Shown here: positions 18,890-28,605 of the stretch, piece by piece
Numbering within the stretch: the stretch's first letter is position 1
How the letters are laid out: the number at the start of each line of letters is the position of its first letter
DNA from: a bacterium D16-36
GTDB lineage: Bacteria; Bacillota; Clostridia; Lachnospirales; Lachnospiraceae
Assembly: GCA_003611745.1 (NCBI GenBank)
Contig: RAYF01000032.1
Span: 1 to 64,000 of the forward strand
DNA length: 64,000 nucleotides
Direction of reading: 5' to 3'
The notes under the pieces: model-generated
What the model was told of the DNA's origin: nothing
The model's database searches: none
The model's input: the letters and a program-made list of their open reading frames with translations, nothing else
Position numbers and translations under genes: made by a program

Positions 18890-19852
18890 CTATTCTCCCT
18901 CTCTTTTCTCTGCAAGATTGCTGGTAACCCGGTTATATAACTCCAGTGCCGCATTATAGCCCATCTTCTTTTGTCTATGGTTAATTGCTGCTGTTTCACA
19001 TATGATTGCACTATTTCTCCCCGGACGAATCGGAATAGAATGACAGACTACTTCATTTCCCAGAAATTCAATATACTGTTCTTCGAGGCCCAGACGGTCG
19101 TATTCCTGTTCCTTATTGTATTCCTCCAGTTTGATGACAAGGTCAATCTCCTGTTCATTTTTTACGCTCTCCGCTCCAAAAAGGGCTTTTGCATCAATAA
19201 TCCCGACACCTCTCAGTTCGATAAAATGCCTTGTAATATTCGGTGCGCTCCCAATCAGGGAAATATCGCTCACCCTCTTAATCTCCACCACATCATCTGA
19301 TACCAGACGGTGCCCCCTGTGGACTAACTCTAATGCGACCTCAGATTTTCCGATGCCGCTCTCACCCATAATCAGCACGCCCTCACCAAATAAATCAACT
19401 AAAACGCCATGTACGGAACATCTCGGCGCCAGTTCCACATTCAGCCAGCGGATTACCTCTGCCATAAAGGAAGACGTAGATTTCTGTGTCCTAAGGAGCG
19501 GTACCTTATATTTATTTGCCAGTTCTACAATCTCATCCCTGATGTCGATTTCACGGCAATAGATAATGCAAGGTGGCTTTGGCGATTCATCACTTCCCGC
19601 CATAATGCGCTCCATCATTGCCACGCTATGCTCCATCCCCTTCTGCTGCATATACGTATGTTCTACATGGCCGATAATCTGTATACGCTTAGAGTCAAAA
19701 TAATCAAAATACCCCGCAAGCTGCAGTGCCGGACGGTTTACATCTGACTGCGTAATCAAAATATCCTCAATAGAAACCTCCGGAGTGCAGTTCTCCAGAT
19801 GCAGTTGTTCCACTAATTTTTTAAGTGGTACGCTGTATGATCCATTTTGCAT
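18890..19852 (-). CDS. hprK: HPr kinase/phosphorylase
   Basis: 320 aa, the typical Firmicutes length. It has a Walker A GESGIGKSEVALEL near residue 155, the following HRLVSDDVVEI, and the C-terminal signature IRPGRNSAIICETAAINHRQK. It phosphorylates HPr on Ser46 in response to glycolytic intermediates and reverses the reaction with phosphate, controlling carbon catabolite repression and sugar uptake. It is located just downstream of uvrC on the same strand (34 bp), an arrangement seen in other clostridia. Confidence 0.97.
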   Translation of the reverse strand: MQNGSYSVPLKKLVEQLHLENCTPEVSIEDILITQSDVNRPALQLAGYFDYFDSKRIQIIGHVEHTYMQQKGMEHSVAMMERIMAGSDESPKPPCIIYCREIDIRDEIVELANKYKVPLLRTQKSTSSFMAEVIRWLNVELAPRCSVHGVLVDLFGEGVLIMGESGIGKSEVALELVHRGHRLVSDDVVEIKRVSDISLIGSAPNITRHFIELRGVGIIDAKALFGAESVKNEQEIDLVIKLEEYNKEQEYDRLGLEEQYIEFLGNEVVCHSIPIRPGRNSAIICETAAINHRQKKMGYNAALELYNRVTSNLAEKREGE

Positions 19853-19886
19853 GCTTCATCTCTCCTTTTTATGTTAATTTCTATCA

Positions 19887-21770
19887 TCACCCAATCTCAC
19901 CAGCCGCATTCTCTTTGTGAAAAAATTCATATACACTCCGGGCAGCATTTTCATTCATAGACTCCGCCGCCATTAACTCCTCCACAGAGGCATCACGGAT
20001 CTTTTCCAGAGACTTGAAATGACGCATCAGCGCCTTCCTCCTCTTCGGGCCGATACCCGCTATATCATCCAGCACAGACTTAACCTGTGCCTTGCTGCGC
20101 AAAGAACGGTGATACTCAATGGCAAATCGGTGAACTTCATCCTGAATTCTAGTCATCAGGTGGAATCCCTCGCCGTTCACCTCGATTGGCAGCTCCCTGT
20201 CCCTGAAATATAACCCTCTGGTGCGGTGCCTGTCATCCTTGACCATGCCGCAGACCGGAATCGCAAGCCCAAGGCTCTCAAGTGCCTGCTCTGCAATATG
20301 AACCTGACCCTTTCCCCCGTCCATCATAATCAAATCCGGAAAACGGGTAAAACTGCCCAGTTCATCACTCCACTCCCTGTCCTGCAGTTCCTTGCGCTCC
20401 TCCAGGCCATGTCGGAACCGTCTGGTTAACACTTCATTCATGCTGGCATAATCATCCGGTCCCTGCACCGTCTGAATCCTAAATTTCCTATAGTCGCTTT
20501 TTTTCGGTTTTCCATCTTCAAATACCACCATAGAGCCGACAGACTGAAAACCATTAATATTTGAAATATCATATGACTCAATTCTCGTTACGCCTTCCAT
20601 CCCCAGCCAGCCGCATATCTGCGCCATAGCCCCTGCAGTCCTCGCTTCCTCCCTGCGGATTTTTTCACTGTCCTGTGTCAGTACAAGCGCAGCATTTTTA
20701 TGCGCAAGTTCCATCAGCCGCTCCTTCTGGCCCTTTTTGGGGACTATCACACTAACCTTGCCCCCTCTTCTCTGGCTGAGCCATTCTTCAATCAGGCGGC
20801 TGTCCTGTATCTCATATTCTATCATGACTTCACGAGGAATAAAAGGTGTTCCCGCATAAAATTGCTTAACAAAGGATTGTAAAATCTCTTCGTTAGTGTC
20901 TCCTCCTACACCATTCAAGTGAAAATGGTCCCTCCCGACCAGCTTTCCCTCTCTGACAAAGAATATCTGAACCACAGCCTCATGATTTGTAGAGGCGGCC
21001 GCAATAATATCCCTGTCCACACCGCCAAAGTCCGTTATCTTCTGGCGGATTTCTACCTTCTTGATGCTCTCTATCATATCACGGCAACCTGCCGCCTCCT
21101 CAAACTCAAGATTCTGTGCCGCCTTCCCCATCCTTTCCTGTAGTATCTGTATCACCTCATGGTAATCCCCTTCCAGAAGCTTCAGGGCTTTATTAAAATT
21201 CTCCTGATACTCCTCCTTGGAAATATATCCCTGACATGGGGCATCACACTGGTTAATATGGTAGTTCAGGCACGGTCTCTCCTTGCCCTGGTCCCTCGGC
21301 AAAACCCTATTGCAAGTACGCACATGATATATTTTGTGTGCCATCTCCAGCGCATCCTTGGCAGTTCCCTGACATGTAAACGGCCCAAAATATTTAGATT
21401 TATCCCTTTTTTGCTGACGGCAGTAAATCAGCCTCGGATAATCCTCGTAAACCGTTGCCCGAATAAAAGGATATGTCTTGTCATCCTTCAGCATCGTATT
21501 ATATTTCGGCATATATTCCTTAATCAGATTGTTCTCCAGTACAAGGGCTTCCACCTCTGAATCCGTAATAATATACTCAAAATGGTCAATATGGGATATC
21601 ATCTGCTGAATCTTCGGCGACACCCTGCGGCTGCTCTGAAAATACTGGCGCACACGGTTTTTTAAGCTGACCGCCTTTCCCACATAGATAATTGCATCTT
21701 TTTTATCATGCATCAGATAGACGCCGGGCTTAGCTGGGAGCTTTTTCAGCTCTTCTTCTATATCAAACAA
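19887..21770 (-). CDS. uvrC: Excinuclease ABC subunit C
   Basis: 627 aa from TTG 21770, eight bases after AGGAGG. The open frame continues upstream as a hydrophobic stretch with no SD, so the longer start is rejected. Domains: GIY-YIG nuclease ([20 protein letters not shown]), Cys-rich segment ([15 protein letters not shown]), UVR motif (about 200-235), RNase H-like 5' nuclease ([20 protein letters not shown]), and a helix-hairpin-helix pair ([16 protein letters not shown]). UvrC makes both incisions in nucleotide excision repair with UvrAB, and works downstream of Mfd, encoded nearby. Confidence 0.98.
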   Translation of the reverse strand: MFDIEEELKKLPAKPGVYLMHDKKDAIIYVGKAVSLKNRVRQYFQSSRRVSPKIQQMISHIDHFEYIITDSEVEALVLENNLIKEYMPKYNTMLKDDKTYPFIRATVYEDYPRLIYCRQQKRDKSKYFGPFTCQGTAKDALEMAHKIYHVRTCNRVLPRDQGKERPCLNYHINQCDAPCQGYISKEEYQENFNKALKLLEGDYHEVIQILQERMGKAAQNLEFEEAAGCRDMIESIKKVEIRQKITDFGGVDRDIIAAASTNHEAVVQIFFVREGKLVGRDHFHLNGVGGDTNEEILQSFVKQFYAGTPFIPREVMIEYEIQDSRLIEEWLSQRRGGKVSVIVPKKGQKERLMELAHKNAALVLTQDSEKIRREEARTAGAMAQICGWLGMEGVTRIESYDISNINGFQSVGSMVVFEDGKPKKSDYRKFRIQTVQGPDDYASMNEVLTRRFRHGLEERKELQDREWSDELGSFTRFPDLIMMDGGKGQVHIAEQALESLGLAIPVCGMVKDDRHRTRGLYFRDRELPIEVNGEGFHLMTRIQDEVHRFAIEYHRSLRSKAQVKSVLDDIAGIGPKRRKALMRHFKSLEKIRDASVEELMAAESMNENAARSVYEFFHKENAAGEIG

Positions 21771-21935
21771 AAGACTTTCCTCCTGTAGCAATTCAAAAAC
21801 TATTACTATTATAACATGAAAATGAAAAAGATACATTAAGAAAAAGCTTACTTCTAAAATAAATTATGCAATTTCTTCTTTTTCTGCTATACTAATAAAT
21901 TGGACAATATGATAACACAGAAAAGGGGGATTATG

Positions 21936-22691
21936 ATGCTTTCAAATTTTCATACACACACTATCCGCTGCCAGCATGCAAGCGGCACAGACCGGGAATA
22001 TGTTGAAGCAGCTATTCAGGCAGGATTCAAAATTCTCGGTTTCTCTGACCACTGCCCATGGCCATTCCCAGACGGCTATGTCTCAAATATCCGCATGGCC
22101 CCTGCTGAGATAGACGGCTACTTTTCTGCTATGGATGCCATTAAGAAAGAGTATGCCAGTGACATTAAAATCTATACAGGCTTTGAAGCGGAATATACCC
22201 CGGCGCTGAACACAGCGCAGGAAGCGATTTTGGCCGGTTATCCAATTGATTACATGATACTTGGGCAGCACTTTCTGGGATCGGAATCTGAATCTGTCTT
22301 TGTAGGCAGACCCTTCCACGAGGAGGCACGGCTAAAACAATATGTAGATTTAACCATAGAGGCTGTCGATACAGGAAAATACCTCTATCTTGCACACCCC
22401 GATATCATAAATTATATCGGCTCAGATAAAATATATGAAAAGCACATCTCCCGCCTCTGCCAGTTTATGAAAGAAAAAGATTTCCCGCTGGAAGTTAATG
22501 TTTTAGGCCTATGGGGCGGCCGGACCTATCCTGACAGACGTTTTTGGGAAATCGCCGCAAAAATTGGCTGCACCGCAGTGATTGGCATAGATGCCCATTC
22601 ACCGGAACAGCTTCTAAACACCACCGCCGTAAAACAGGCAGAGGCATTCTGCGAGGAATTTGGGCTGAACAGAATCGAAGTACAGCTATAG
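21936..22691 (+). CDS. PHP-domain phosphatase, histidinol-phosphatase type
   Basis: About 251 aa. ATG 21936 lies six bases after AGGGGG; ATG 21933 is equally in frame. The PHP metal site is clear: NFHTHTIRCQHASGT near the start, FSDHCPW near 45, GFEAEY near 90, LGQHF near 115, LAHPDII near 160 and IGIDAHSPEQL near the end. These are the HisK/HisJ family ligands, with three metal ions expected. The likely reaction is dephosphorylation of L-histidinol phosphate, but PHP phosphatases of other specificity share this motif set, and no his gene is nearby. A two-hairpin repeat begins 5 bp past the stop. Confidence 0.8.
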   Translation: MLSNFHTHTIRCQHASGTDREYVEAAIQAGFKILGFSDHCPWPFPDGYVSNIRMAPAEIDGYFSAMDAIKKEYASDIKIYTGFEAEYTPALNTAQEAILAGYPIDYMILGQHFLGSESESVFVGRPFHEEARLKQYVDLTIEAVDTGKYLYLAHPDIINYIGSDKIYEKHISRLCQFMKEKDFPLEVNVLGLWGGRTYPDRRFWEIAAKIGCTAVIGIDAHSPEQLLNTTAVKQAEAFCEEFGLNRIEVQL

Positions 22692-22695
22692 AAAA

Positions 22696-22780
22696 GGGCA
22701 CAGACTTCGCTTGTGCCCTAGCAAAAAATGCTAAAGAGCTAAAGTTCTTTAGCATTTTTTGTTGGTGCACCACCACATAC
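22696..22780 (+). repeat. Dispersed double-hairpin repeat, copy A (3' UTR terminator)
   Basis: Hairpin 1 pairs GGGCACA (22696-22702) with TGTGCCC (22712-22718). Hairpin 2 pairs 22722-22737 with 22746-22761 and ends in TTTTTTG. A CCACCACA tail closes the unit. Related copies occur at about 30218, 42741 and 46829. It lies directly after the PHP gene and should terminate it. Confidence 0.75.
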
Positions 22781-22905
22781 CGAAAACTTCCCTAAAACTA
22801 AAAGGGGGCCTGCCTCACTAAGAGTTGCAGACAAGATATGATACATAAAACATCCGCGTATCCATATCTTATACCGCTTTTTCTTAGTGCAGCAGCCCCC
22901 GTTTT

Positions 22906-25599
22906 CTATTTTTCTTCTTTAGGCGTCATAAACTTGCTGATAACTTTTACAATACCATCCTCATCATTGCTTCCAGTAATAAAGTCGGCCGCCTCTTTTA
23001 CCTCTGTCTGTGCATTTTCCATAGCAACACCAAGCCCCGCCTGACGGAACATCGGCAAATCATTATAACTGTCGCCAACACAGATAACCTTGTCCTTTTT
23101 GACATCAAGATGCTTCATCAGCTTTTCAACTGCGATTCCCTTGTCAACGAACTTCGGCAGCAATTCTACATAATGCGGGTCGGAGCGGAATACATTTAAC
23201 CGGCTTCCAAACCTGCCCTGCATCGTCTTTTCCACTTCCTTCATGTACTCTGGTTCCCCGGTGAGGAGGAATTTATTAATCGGAAAATCAATTTCCTTGA
23301 CAAAGTTGTCGGCCTCACGGACTGTAACCTCACACGCCCTCGCATCAGCTTCGATATATTTGTCCATGCCGGTTCCCACAACAAGCTCTCTCTTGGAATC
23401 ATTATAGACAAGAATCCCTACTTTTGCCTCCTTCGCCGCTTCATAGACTGGCGCAATTAAATCTTTTGAAATCATCTGATTGTATATGCACTCCCCTGTC
23501 TTGCAGTTCAGCACAGTTGTCCCGTTATAGGCTATAATGTAACCGCCATACTGCTCCAGAGAAATATTTGCCGCGGTCCTGCGCATACCGGAGATAGAAC
23601 GCCCCGATGCAACCGCAACCGTTTTGCCCCGTTTCTGTGCCTCCACAATCGCATCCCTAGTTGCTTCTGTCACTTCTTTCTGGGTATTGAGCAGGGTTCC
23701 GTCAATATCCAGAACCAGCACATCATAATGGTCGCCCTCCGGCTCGTCCAGACCTTTCACTTTCCGGAATATTTTCATAAACTCTTTTCCGGTAATCGTC
23801 TCATGTTCAATCAGGTACTCTGCCAGCTTGTCCAGCGCATCCCTGTTTCCGGACAGATACTCTAAAGCTTTCTGATAGCATTCCTTCAAAATCTTCATGA
23901 CTTCTTTGTCTATCTCAGCTTCAGTGGCATCCCCGCAGTTTAACACAGTCCTTCCGTCCAGATATTTATTTTCCACTGACTCTAAGCCAATCAGGCCGAA
24001 TTTCTCCGTCATTCCGTACTGTGTCACCATAGAGCGTGCAAGCGATGTCGCTTTTTCAATATCATTAGACGCCCCGGTAGTAATAGAGCCAAAAACAAGC
24101 TCCTCTGCGGCGCGCCCGCCAAACAGCGTTACAATCCTTGCGAGAATCTCCTCTTTGCTCATGAGGTACTTTTCTTCCTCCGGCACCTGCATCACATAGC
24201 CAAGGGATCCCATCGTCCTCGGTACAATTGTAATCTTCTGAACCGGTTCTGCGTCTTTCTGCAGCGCCGTAACCAGTGCATGGCCTGTCTCGTGGTATGC
24301 GACAACCCGCTTTTCCTCTTTTCCCAAAATACGGTCTTTCTTCTCTTTTCCGGCAATGACTACTTCCACCGCCTCAAAAAGATCCCTTTGGTTAACCGCG
24401 TGCCTGCCGCTGCGCACTGCCATTATGGCGGCCTCATTAATCATGTTGGCAAGGTCTGCACCCACTGCACCGCTGGTTGCGAGCGCAATCGCATCAAAGT
24501 CAACCGACTCATCCATCAGCACATCCTTGGCATGGACTTTTAAAATATCCACACGACCCTTTAAGTCTGGTTTTTCCACGATAATCCGCCTGTCAAACCG
24601 GCCCGGGCGCAGCAATGCATGATCCAGAACTTCCGGACGGTTCGTCGCTCCCAGAATAACCAATCCCTTTGAGCTGTCAAAACCATCCATCTCTGACAGA
24701 AGCTGGTTCAATGTCTGCTCCCTTTCGTCATTTCCGCCGCCGTAACGGCTGTCACGGCTCTTTCCGATTGCATCAATTTCATCAATAAATATAATACATG
24801 GCGCCATCTGCTGTGCCTGCTTGAAAAGGTCACGCACACGGGATGCACCAACACCGACAAACATCTCCACAAAATCAGAACCAGACAGGGAAAAGAACGG
24901 CACTCCCGCCTCGCCTGCCACTGCCTTTGCTAACAGCGTCTTACCAGTACCCGGAGGCCCTACTAAAAGCGCACCCTTTGGCAGCCTTGCCCCAATCGCT
25001 GTGTATTTTTGTGGATTATGCAAGAAATCTACCAATTCATAGAGCGAGTCCATCGCCTCCTCCTGCCCGGCGACATCCTTAAAAAGCACGCCTGTCTCTT
25101 TCTGGACATACATCTTGGCAGTACTCTTCCCAACACCCATCATACCGCCTGAACTCTTTGTCATGGCGCGGAATACAAAGAAAAGACCCACCCACAGCAA
25201 TAAAATCGGCAGCAGAGTAGTAAGCAGCATATATCCCAGGCTGGAACCGCTGTCAGATGTATCCCTTGCAAACTGCACCCCTGCCGCTTCCAGCCGCTCT
25301 ACCAGCTGGGTATCCATTGTAATTAATCCTGTATAATAAGTAGTCTGGTAAAGTGTATTTGACTGTGTAACTGGAATGATTTCCAATCTGCTGGAAGTAA
25401 TTGTCACTGCCTTCACATTGCCGTCTTCCAATAACTGCAGAAACTGGTCATACGTAATTTCTTTATTTGTTGCATTCTTAACCTGATTATTCATAATAGA
25501 AAAAACCAAAAAGAGTCCAAGTGCCACAATCAAGCAGATAATAACTCCTGTCCGGTTATTCTTCTTATCGGATCCTTGATTTCGATTGTTGTTCTCCAA
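22906..25599 (-). CDS. ftsH: FtsH AAA+ metalloprotease fused to a Cof-type HAD phosphatase
   Basis: 897 aa from TTG 25599, seven bases after AAGGAGG. Residues 1-620 are a complete FtsH: two membrane segments around a short external domain, Walker A GPPGTGKT, Walker [16 protein letters not shown] region RPGRFDRRI, zinc site HETGH near 430 and the downstream helical bundle. It degrades membrane and regulatory proteins. Without a stop, the frame continues into a full HAD IIB (Cof/YidA-like) domain of about 270 aa. That domain has nucleophile motif DIDGTLLNT (Asp about 631), SGRS, and [10 protein letters not shown] near the end. FtsH alone is normally 600-700 aa. The linker DNA near 23725-23735 holds GGAGGG, which looks like a former ribosome site for a separate HAD gene. 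A true fusion is inferred; a lost stop through sequencing error is not excluded. Confidence 0.9.
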   Translation of the reverse strand: MENNNRNQGSDKKNNRTGVIICLIVALGLFLVFSIMNNQVKNATNKEITYDQFLQLLEDGNVKAVTITSSRLEIIPVTQSNTLYQTTYYTGLITMDTQLVERLEAAGVQFARDTSDSGSSLGYMLLTTLLPILLLWVGLFFVFRAMTKSSGGMMGVGKSTAKMYVQKETGVLFKDVAGQEEAMDSLYELVDFLHNPQKYTAIGARLPKGALLVGPPGTGKTLLAKAVAGEAGVPFFSLSGSDFVEMFVGVGASRVRDLFKQAQQMAPCIIFIDEIDAIGKSRDSRYGGGNDEREQTLNQLLSEMDGFDSSKGLVILGATNRPEVLDHALLRPGRFDRRIIVEKPDLKGRVDILKVHAKDVLMDESVDFDAIALATSGAVGADLANMINEAAIMAVRSGRHAVNQRDLFEAVEVVIAGKEKKDRILGKEEKRVVAYHETGHALVTALQKDAEPVQKITIVPRTMGSLGYVMQVPEEEKYLMSKEEILARIVTLFGGRAAEELVFGSITTGASNDIEKATSLARSMVTQYGMTEKFGLIGLESVENKYLDGRTVLNCGDATEAEIDKEVMKILKECYQKALEYLSGNRDALDKLAEYLIEHETITGKEFMKIFRKVKGLDEPEGDHYDVLVLDIDGTLLNTQKEVTEATRDAIVEAQKRGKTVAVASGRSISGMRRTAANISLEQYGGYIIAYNGTTVLNCKTGECIYNQMISKDLIAPVYEAAKEAKVGILVYNDSKRELVVGTGMDKYIEADARACEVTVREADNFVKEIDFPINKFLLTGEPEYMKEVEKTMQGRFGSRLNVFRSDPHYVELLPKFVDKGIAVEKLMKHLDVKKDKVICVGDSYNDLPMFRQAGLGVAMENAQTEVKEAADFITGSNDEDGIVKVISKFMTPKEEK

Positions 25600-25918
25600 C
25601 TTCTGTCCTCCTTCACGCCGCATAGTCCTTATTTGATTTTACTCAATAATTGTGTACTATTTGTGATTCTTCCCACAAAGTATACTTCTGTTAAGTATAA
25701 ATCTAAGTAAGAGAAAAAGCAACATAGTGAAATCGAAAGAATTTGTAAATTTTTCGTATTTGGTTACTGTTCATCCGCGCAGGTGTGAAAAGTAACCTGT
25801 TTTCATCTTTTCCTCCGCAAAATAGGATTCTCTTTTCATCTTTTTATTATTACGCTTTCCAACCAAAACTTAATTACTATTTTTTCCTCTAGGAACTGCA
25901 AGTAATATTTGCAGTTCC
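25600..25918. other. Intergenic region upstream of ftsH
   Basis: AT-rich stretch that should carry the ftsH promoter on the minus strand. A hairpin AGGAACTGCAA/TTGCAGTTCCT (about 25892-25918) lies just beyond the lipoprotein stop codon but lacks a clear U-tract. No gene is seen. Confidence 0.4.
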
Positions 25919-26809
25919 TTATCTGCAGATGGTTGTTCCGTCTATTGTATCTGCTATATAATCCATGCTGTATAACGGAAATACCTGTCTGGTATCATAT
26001 CCTTCGTCAGAATCCAGCATCTTTTCTAACTTCTTTTTACTAATTTTACTATTTTTAACGAGATAAAAATCAGTAGATTCCTCCCCCTTCCCATCTGGGA
26101 TGTGCCACTGTATGCCATGGTAGCTGCCATTAAACCCTTCCTCTTTGCTGGCACTGCAGCCAAAACGGTCCCTGCTGGCATCCTCGTACAAATAAAATTC
26201 CCCGCTGCGGTAAGAATAAGAAATATATTTATAAATTGGATCTCCCTCCGTGGTATAGCACACTATGACAACTGCATACTCATATTTTGTCCCGATGTCT
26301 TTCTCCATGTTCCCCTCAAGAATATCCTTTGACTGCTTGGTATTGGAATAAAAAGAGAGCCACTGTCCGCCGAAAAGTTCTTTTTCCTCCTGTTTTAAAT
26401 CTACATTCACATGGCCTTCCCTGATTATCCCCAGTTTCTTTGCCTTCTGGAAGGAAAGAAAACCATCCGGCAGCCCTGCCAGATAATCCCTGACTGCCTC
26501 TCTCTCCTCTGGCCCATATACCGGTATCCTTTCATAAGCGTTGGATGAAGCATTACCCGCGCCTCCTGCCATTACATGGGGCTCCTCTGCTCCGTCTGGT
26601 TTCTGGCTTTCCTTCTCTTCCATATTGTGAGCATCATTCCCTTTCATCCTGTTCCCTTCTGAAACTTTTTCGGAAACAGGGTTTCCTTTTTCTAACGCAT
26701 TTTCCCCATCACTATAATTGCTGCCCGCAGCGCCGCAGGCTGTGAGGCAGAGTACCGACACAGCGATAACTGCCATATGTCTAATCATCCTTGCTTTGAT
26801 ATATCCCAT
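25919..26809 (-). CDS. Lipoprotein of unknown function, sigma-operon encoded
   Basis: About 296 aa from ATG 26809 with AGAGG just upstream; the longer upstream frame overlaps the anti-sigma gene and lacks an SD. The N-terminus has a basic start, a hydrophobic stretch and a lipobox LTAC, so it should be an exported lipoprotein. A low-complexity, charged linker (about 30-85) is followed by a globular domain. That domain includes ERIPVYGPEEREAVRDYLAG and an Asp/Tyr-rich C-terminal half. I do not recognise the family. Its start overlaps the anti-sigma gene by about 29 bp, so it is the third gene of the ECF sigma operon and probably part of the signal that system senses. Confidence 0.65.
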   Translation of the reverse strand: MGYIKARMIRHMAVIAVSVLCLTACGAAGSNYSDGENALEKGNPVSEKVSEGNRMKGNDAHNMEEKESQKPDGAEEPHVMAGGAGNASSNAYERIPVYGPEEREAVRDYLAGLPDGFLSFQKAKKLGIIREGHVNVDLKQEEKELFGGQWLSFYSNTKQSKDILEGNMEKDIGTKYEYAVVIVCYTTEGDPIYKYISYSYRSGEFYLYEDASRDRFGCSASKEEGFNGSYHGIQWHIPDGKGEESTDFYLVKNSKISKKKLEKMLDSDEGYDTRQVFPLYSMDYIADTIDGTTICR

Positions 26810-27725
26810 AATACCTCTCCTCCTCGTCCGTCTGCTTTCCAATGACAATCCTCCCAAGCCTATTCTCCTCACCGCCCTCTCCCTTTTCACAAATATCTAT
26901 GACATCTATAATACTTAGATCTTCCTTTTCTTCCCACTCCGGGACAAGATTATACTCCCAGTCTACTGACGCTACCTGCCTTGCCTCAAAAGCCACCGCA
27001 TCACCGCTGGCGCACTCCCCATCCGGCAGGTTGACATACTTCTGCAATCCGTTATTGGCAACTGTTACAATCCTGCAGTTAGATGTCTGGGAATGAAGGG
27101 AATATACCACGTCATCCTCCGGCTGCCCAAAATGAAAAGTAATGACTGAGATTTTTTCCCCCTCTGCACTTTTCATCTTCTTCGTCTTCAGGGCAATCGT
27201 CTCCCCTTCCTCCATCAGTACCTGAACGCCATTTTTCTCCTCTGTCTCCTCGCTGCCCCTGTTCCCCTGTTTTTTAACGTCTTTGCTCCCAGCAGAATCT
27301 AATTTGCCAGACTCCATAGACGCAGCTGCCCATAACTTGATTTCACCTGTCCCCTTTGCTACACTGCTATCTGACACATCACCATCTTCCCCGCCGCTCT
27401 GCTGCAGCATACCGTTCTCTGTATTGTCCTTATCCCCGCCATAATTTTCCTGTGTATTATCACTATAATTACCCTCCGATGGCTGATAGGCTCTATCTTT
27501 TATGTTCCCGTCCGGCTGTTTCTGCATAACAGAGACTGCCCTTGCCCCTCCAAGAAGCACGATTGCCGCACAGGCTGCCATCGCCAGCCCCTTCCATACC
27601 GAAAAGCCTGCCAGCCTGTGTTTCGGCCTTCTATACTCTGCTGCCTGTGCCACCATGTCCTCCGGCAAATCCCCAATTGCACGGAGAATCTTTTCCTCCC
27701 TCTCCTTGTCATTTTCCCTTATCAT
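26781..27725 (-). CDS. Putative membrane anti-sigma factor
   Basis: 314 aa. A cytoplasmic N-terminal segment (about 1-45) carries ILRAIGDLPEDMVAQAAEY, of the type that binds an ECF sigma factor. One membrane helix follows (about 48-68, LAMAACAAIVLLGGARAV). After it comes a long external part with a low-complexity Asn/Gly/Asp/Glu-rich region and a C-terminal folded domain. The start codon overlaps the sigma gene stop in an ATGA, which is typical translational coupling of sigma/anti-sigma pairs. It lacks an obvious zinc-binding HxxxCxxC motif. The signal is unknown. Confidence 0.7.
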   Translation of the reverse strand: MIRENDKEREEKILRAIGDLPEDMVAQAAEYRRPKHRLAGFSVWKGLAMAACAAIVLLGGARAVSVMQKQPDGNIKDRAYQPSEGNYSDNTQENYGGDKDNTENGMLQQSGGEDGDVSDSSVAKGTGEIKLWAAASMESGKLDSAGSKDVKKQGNRGSEETEEKNGVQVLMEEGETIALKTKKMKSAEGEKISVITFHFGQPEDDVVYSLHSQTSNCRIVTVANNGLQKYVNLPDGECASGDAVAFEARQVASVDWEYNLVPEWEEKEDLSIIDVIDICEKGEGGEENRLGRIVIGKQTDEEERYYGIYQSKDD

Positions 27726-28294
27726 ATATAAACCCCCTCTCCTTCCAGATACACCTTAAGTTCTTTTCTCATTCGAAATAAGATGGACTTAATGGTATTT
27801 TCTTTCATCTGCAATTCTCTGGCCAGCTCTTTTATTTCCATCAGATAAAAATACCTTTTGATAAAAATTGCCTGCTGTTCCCTGCTTTTCCCCCTCAAAT
27901 ACTCTGCAATCATATCTGACAGCTCCCGTTTCTCAATTTCCTCCAAGGCATCTTTCCCATCTGACAGGCAATCGGATAATTCCTCCAGCGCCACCGTCAC
28001 AACATCACCTCCCCGTTTTTTCCTATGCTGCTTTTTATATGAGTTAAGTGCCAGATTCCGCACAATCTTGGCAAGGTACCCAGCCAGATTCTCCGGATGA
28101 TGCGGCGGAATTGAGTTCCATGCGCGAAGCCATGTATCATTAAGGCACTCCTCTGTATCTTCCGGGCTGACTACAATCCGTCTGGCAACCGCCCCGCAGT
28201 ATCTTTTATATTTTGCCTGTAATTGTGCAATCCCCTCTTCCTTCCTATCCCAAAGAAGCTGCACAATTTCATCATCCTGCATTTCACTCCCCAT
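27722..28294 (-). CDS. ECF-type RNA polymerase sigma factor
   Basis: 190 aa. Region 2 (about 10-85) contains PEDTEECLNDTWLRAWNSIPP, the core polymerase and -10 recognition part. Region 4 (about 125-185) contains IFIKRYFYLMEIKELARELQMKENTIKSIL, a helix-turn-helix for the -35. The order sigma, anti-sigma, lipoprotein is an autoregulated extracytoplasmic stress operon read leftward. Start 28294 is used; a second ATG (MQDDE) lies four codons downstream. Confidence 0.85.
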   Translation of the reverse strand: MGSEMQDDEIVQLLWDRKEEGIAQLQAKYKRYCGAVARRIVVSPEDTEECLNDTWLRAWNSIPPHHPENLAGYLAKIVRNLALNSYKKQHRKKRGGDVVTVALEELSDCLSDGKDALEEIEKRELSDMIAEYLRGKSREQQAIFIKRYFYLMEIKELARELQMKENTIKSILFRMRKELKVYLEGEGVYI

Positions 28295-28508
28295 CTTCCT
28301 GCATCCCTCCTCATTTTCTTCGCCATCGTGATTTATCGCTTATCTTATACTATATCACCCTCTTTTTTCCCGCAAGTTGCATGCTTGTTACATTTTCCTA
28401 CGCATAGTACAGTATTGGCTGTTATTGACAGATTTGGGCCTTTTGGCCCCAACATCATCATTATTGCAAAATGGGGAATTTAAATGGGGAAAACAAAAAA
28501 ATTGGGCA

Positions 28509-28538
28509 TTGAACAAAGGACAGCTTTTGAGGTATAAT
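28509..28538 (+). promoter_or_regulatory. pyrG promoter
   Basis: TTGAAC (28509-28514) and TATAAT (28533-28538) with an 18-bp spacer, about 70 bp before the pyrG start. The GGGC-type start used in pyrG reiterative-transcription control elsewhere is not evident here. Confidence 0.6.
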
Positions 28539-28605
28539 GATAGAATATTGATTTTAATGAAAGAACACGAAACACTTTGAGTCACATTACAAGGAGGATA
28601 AATAA

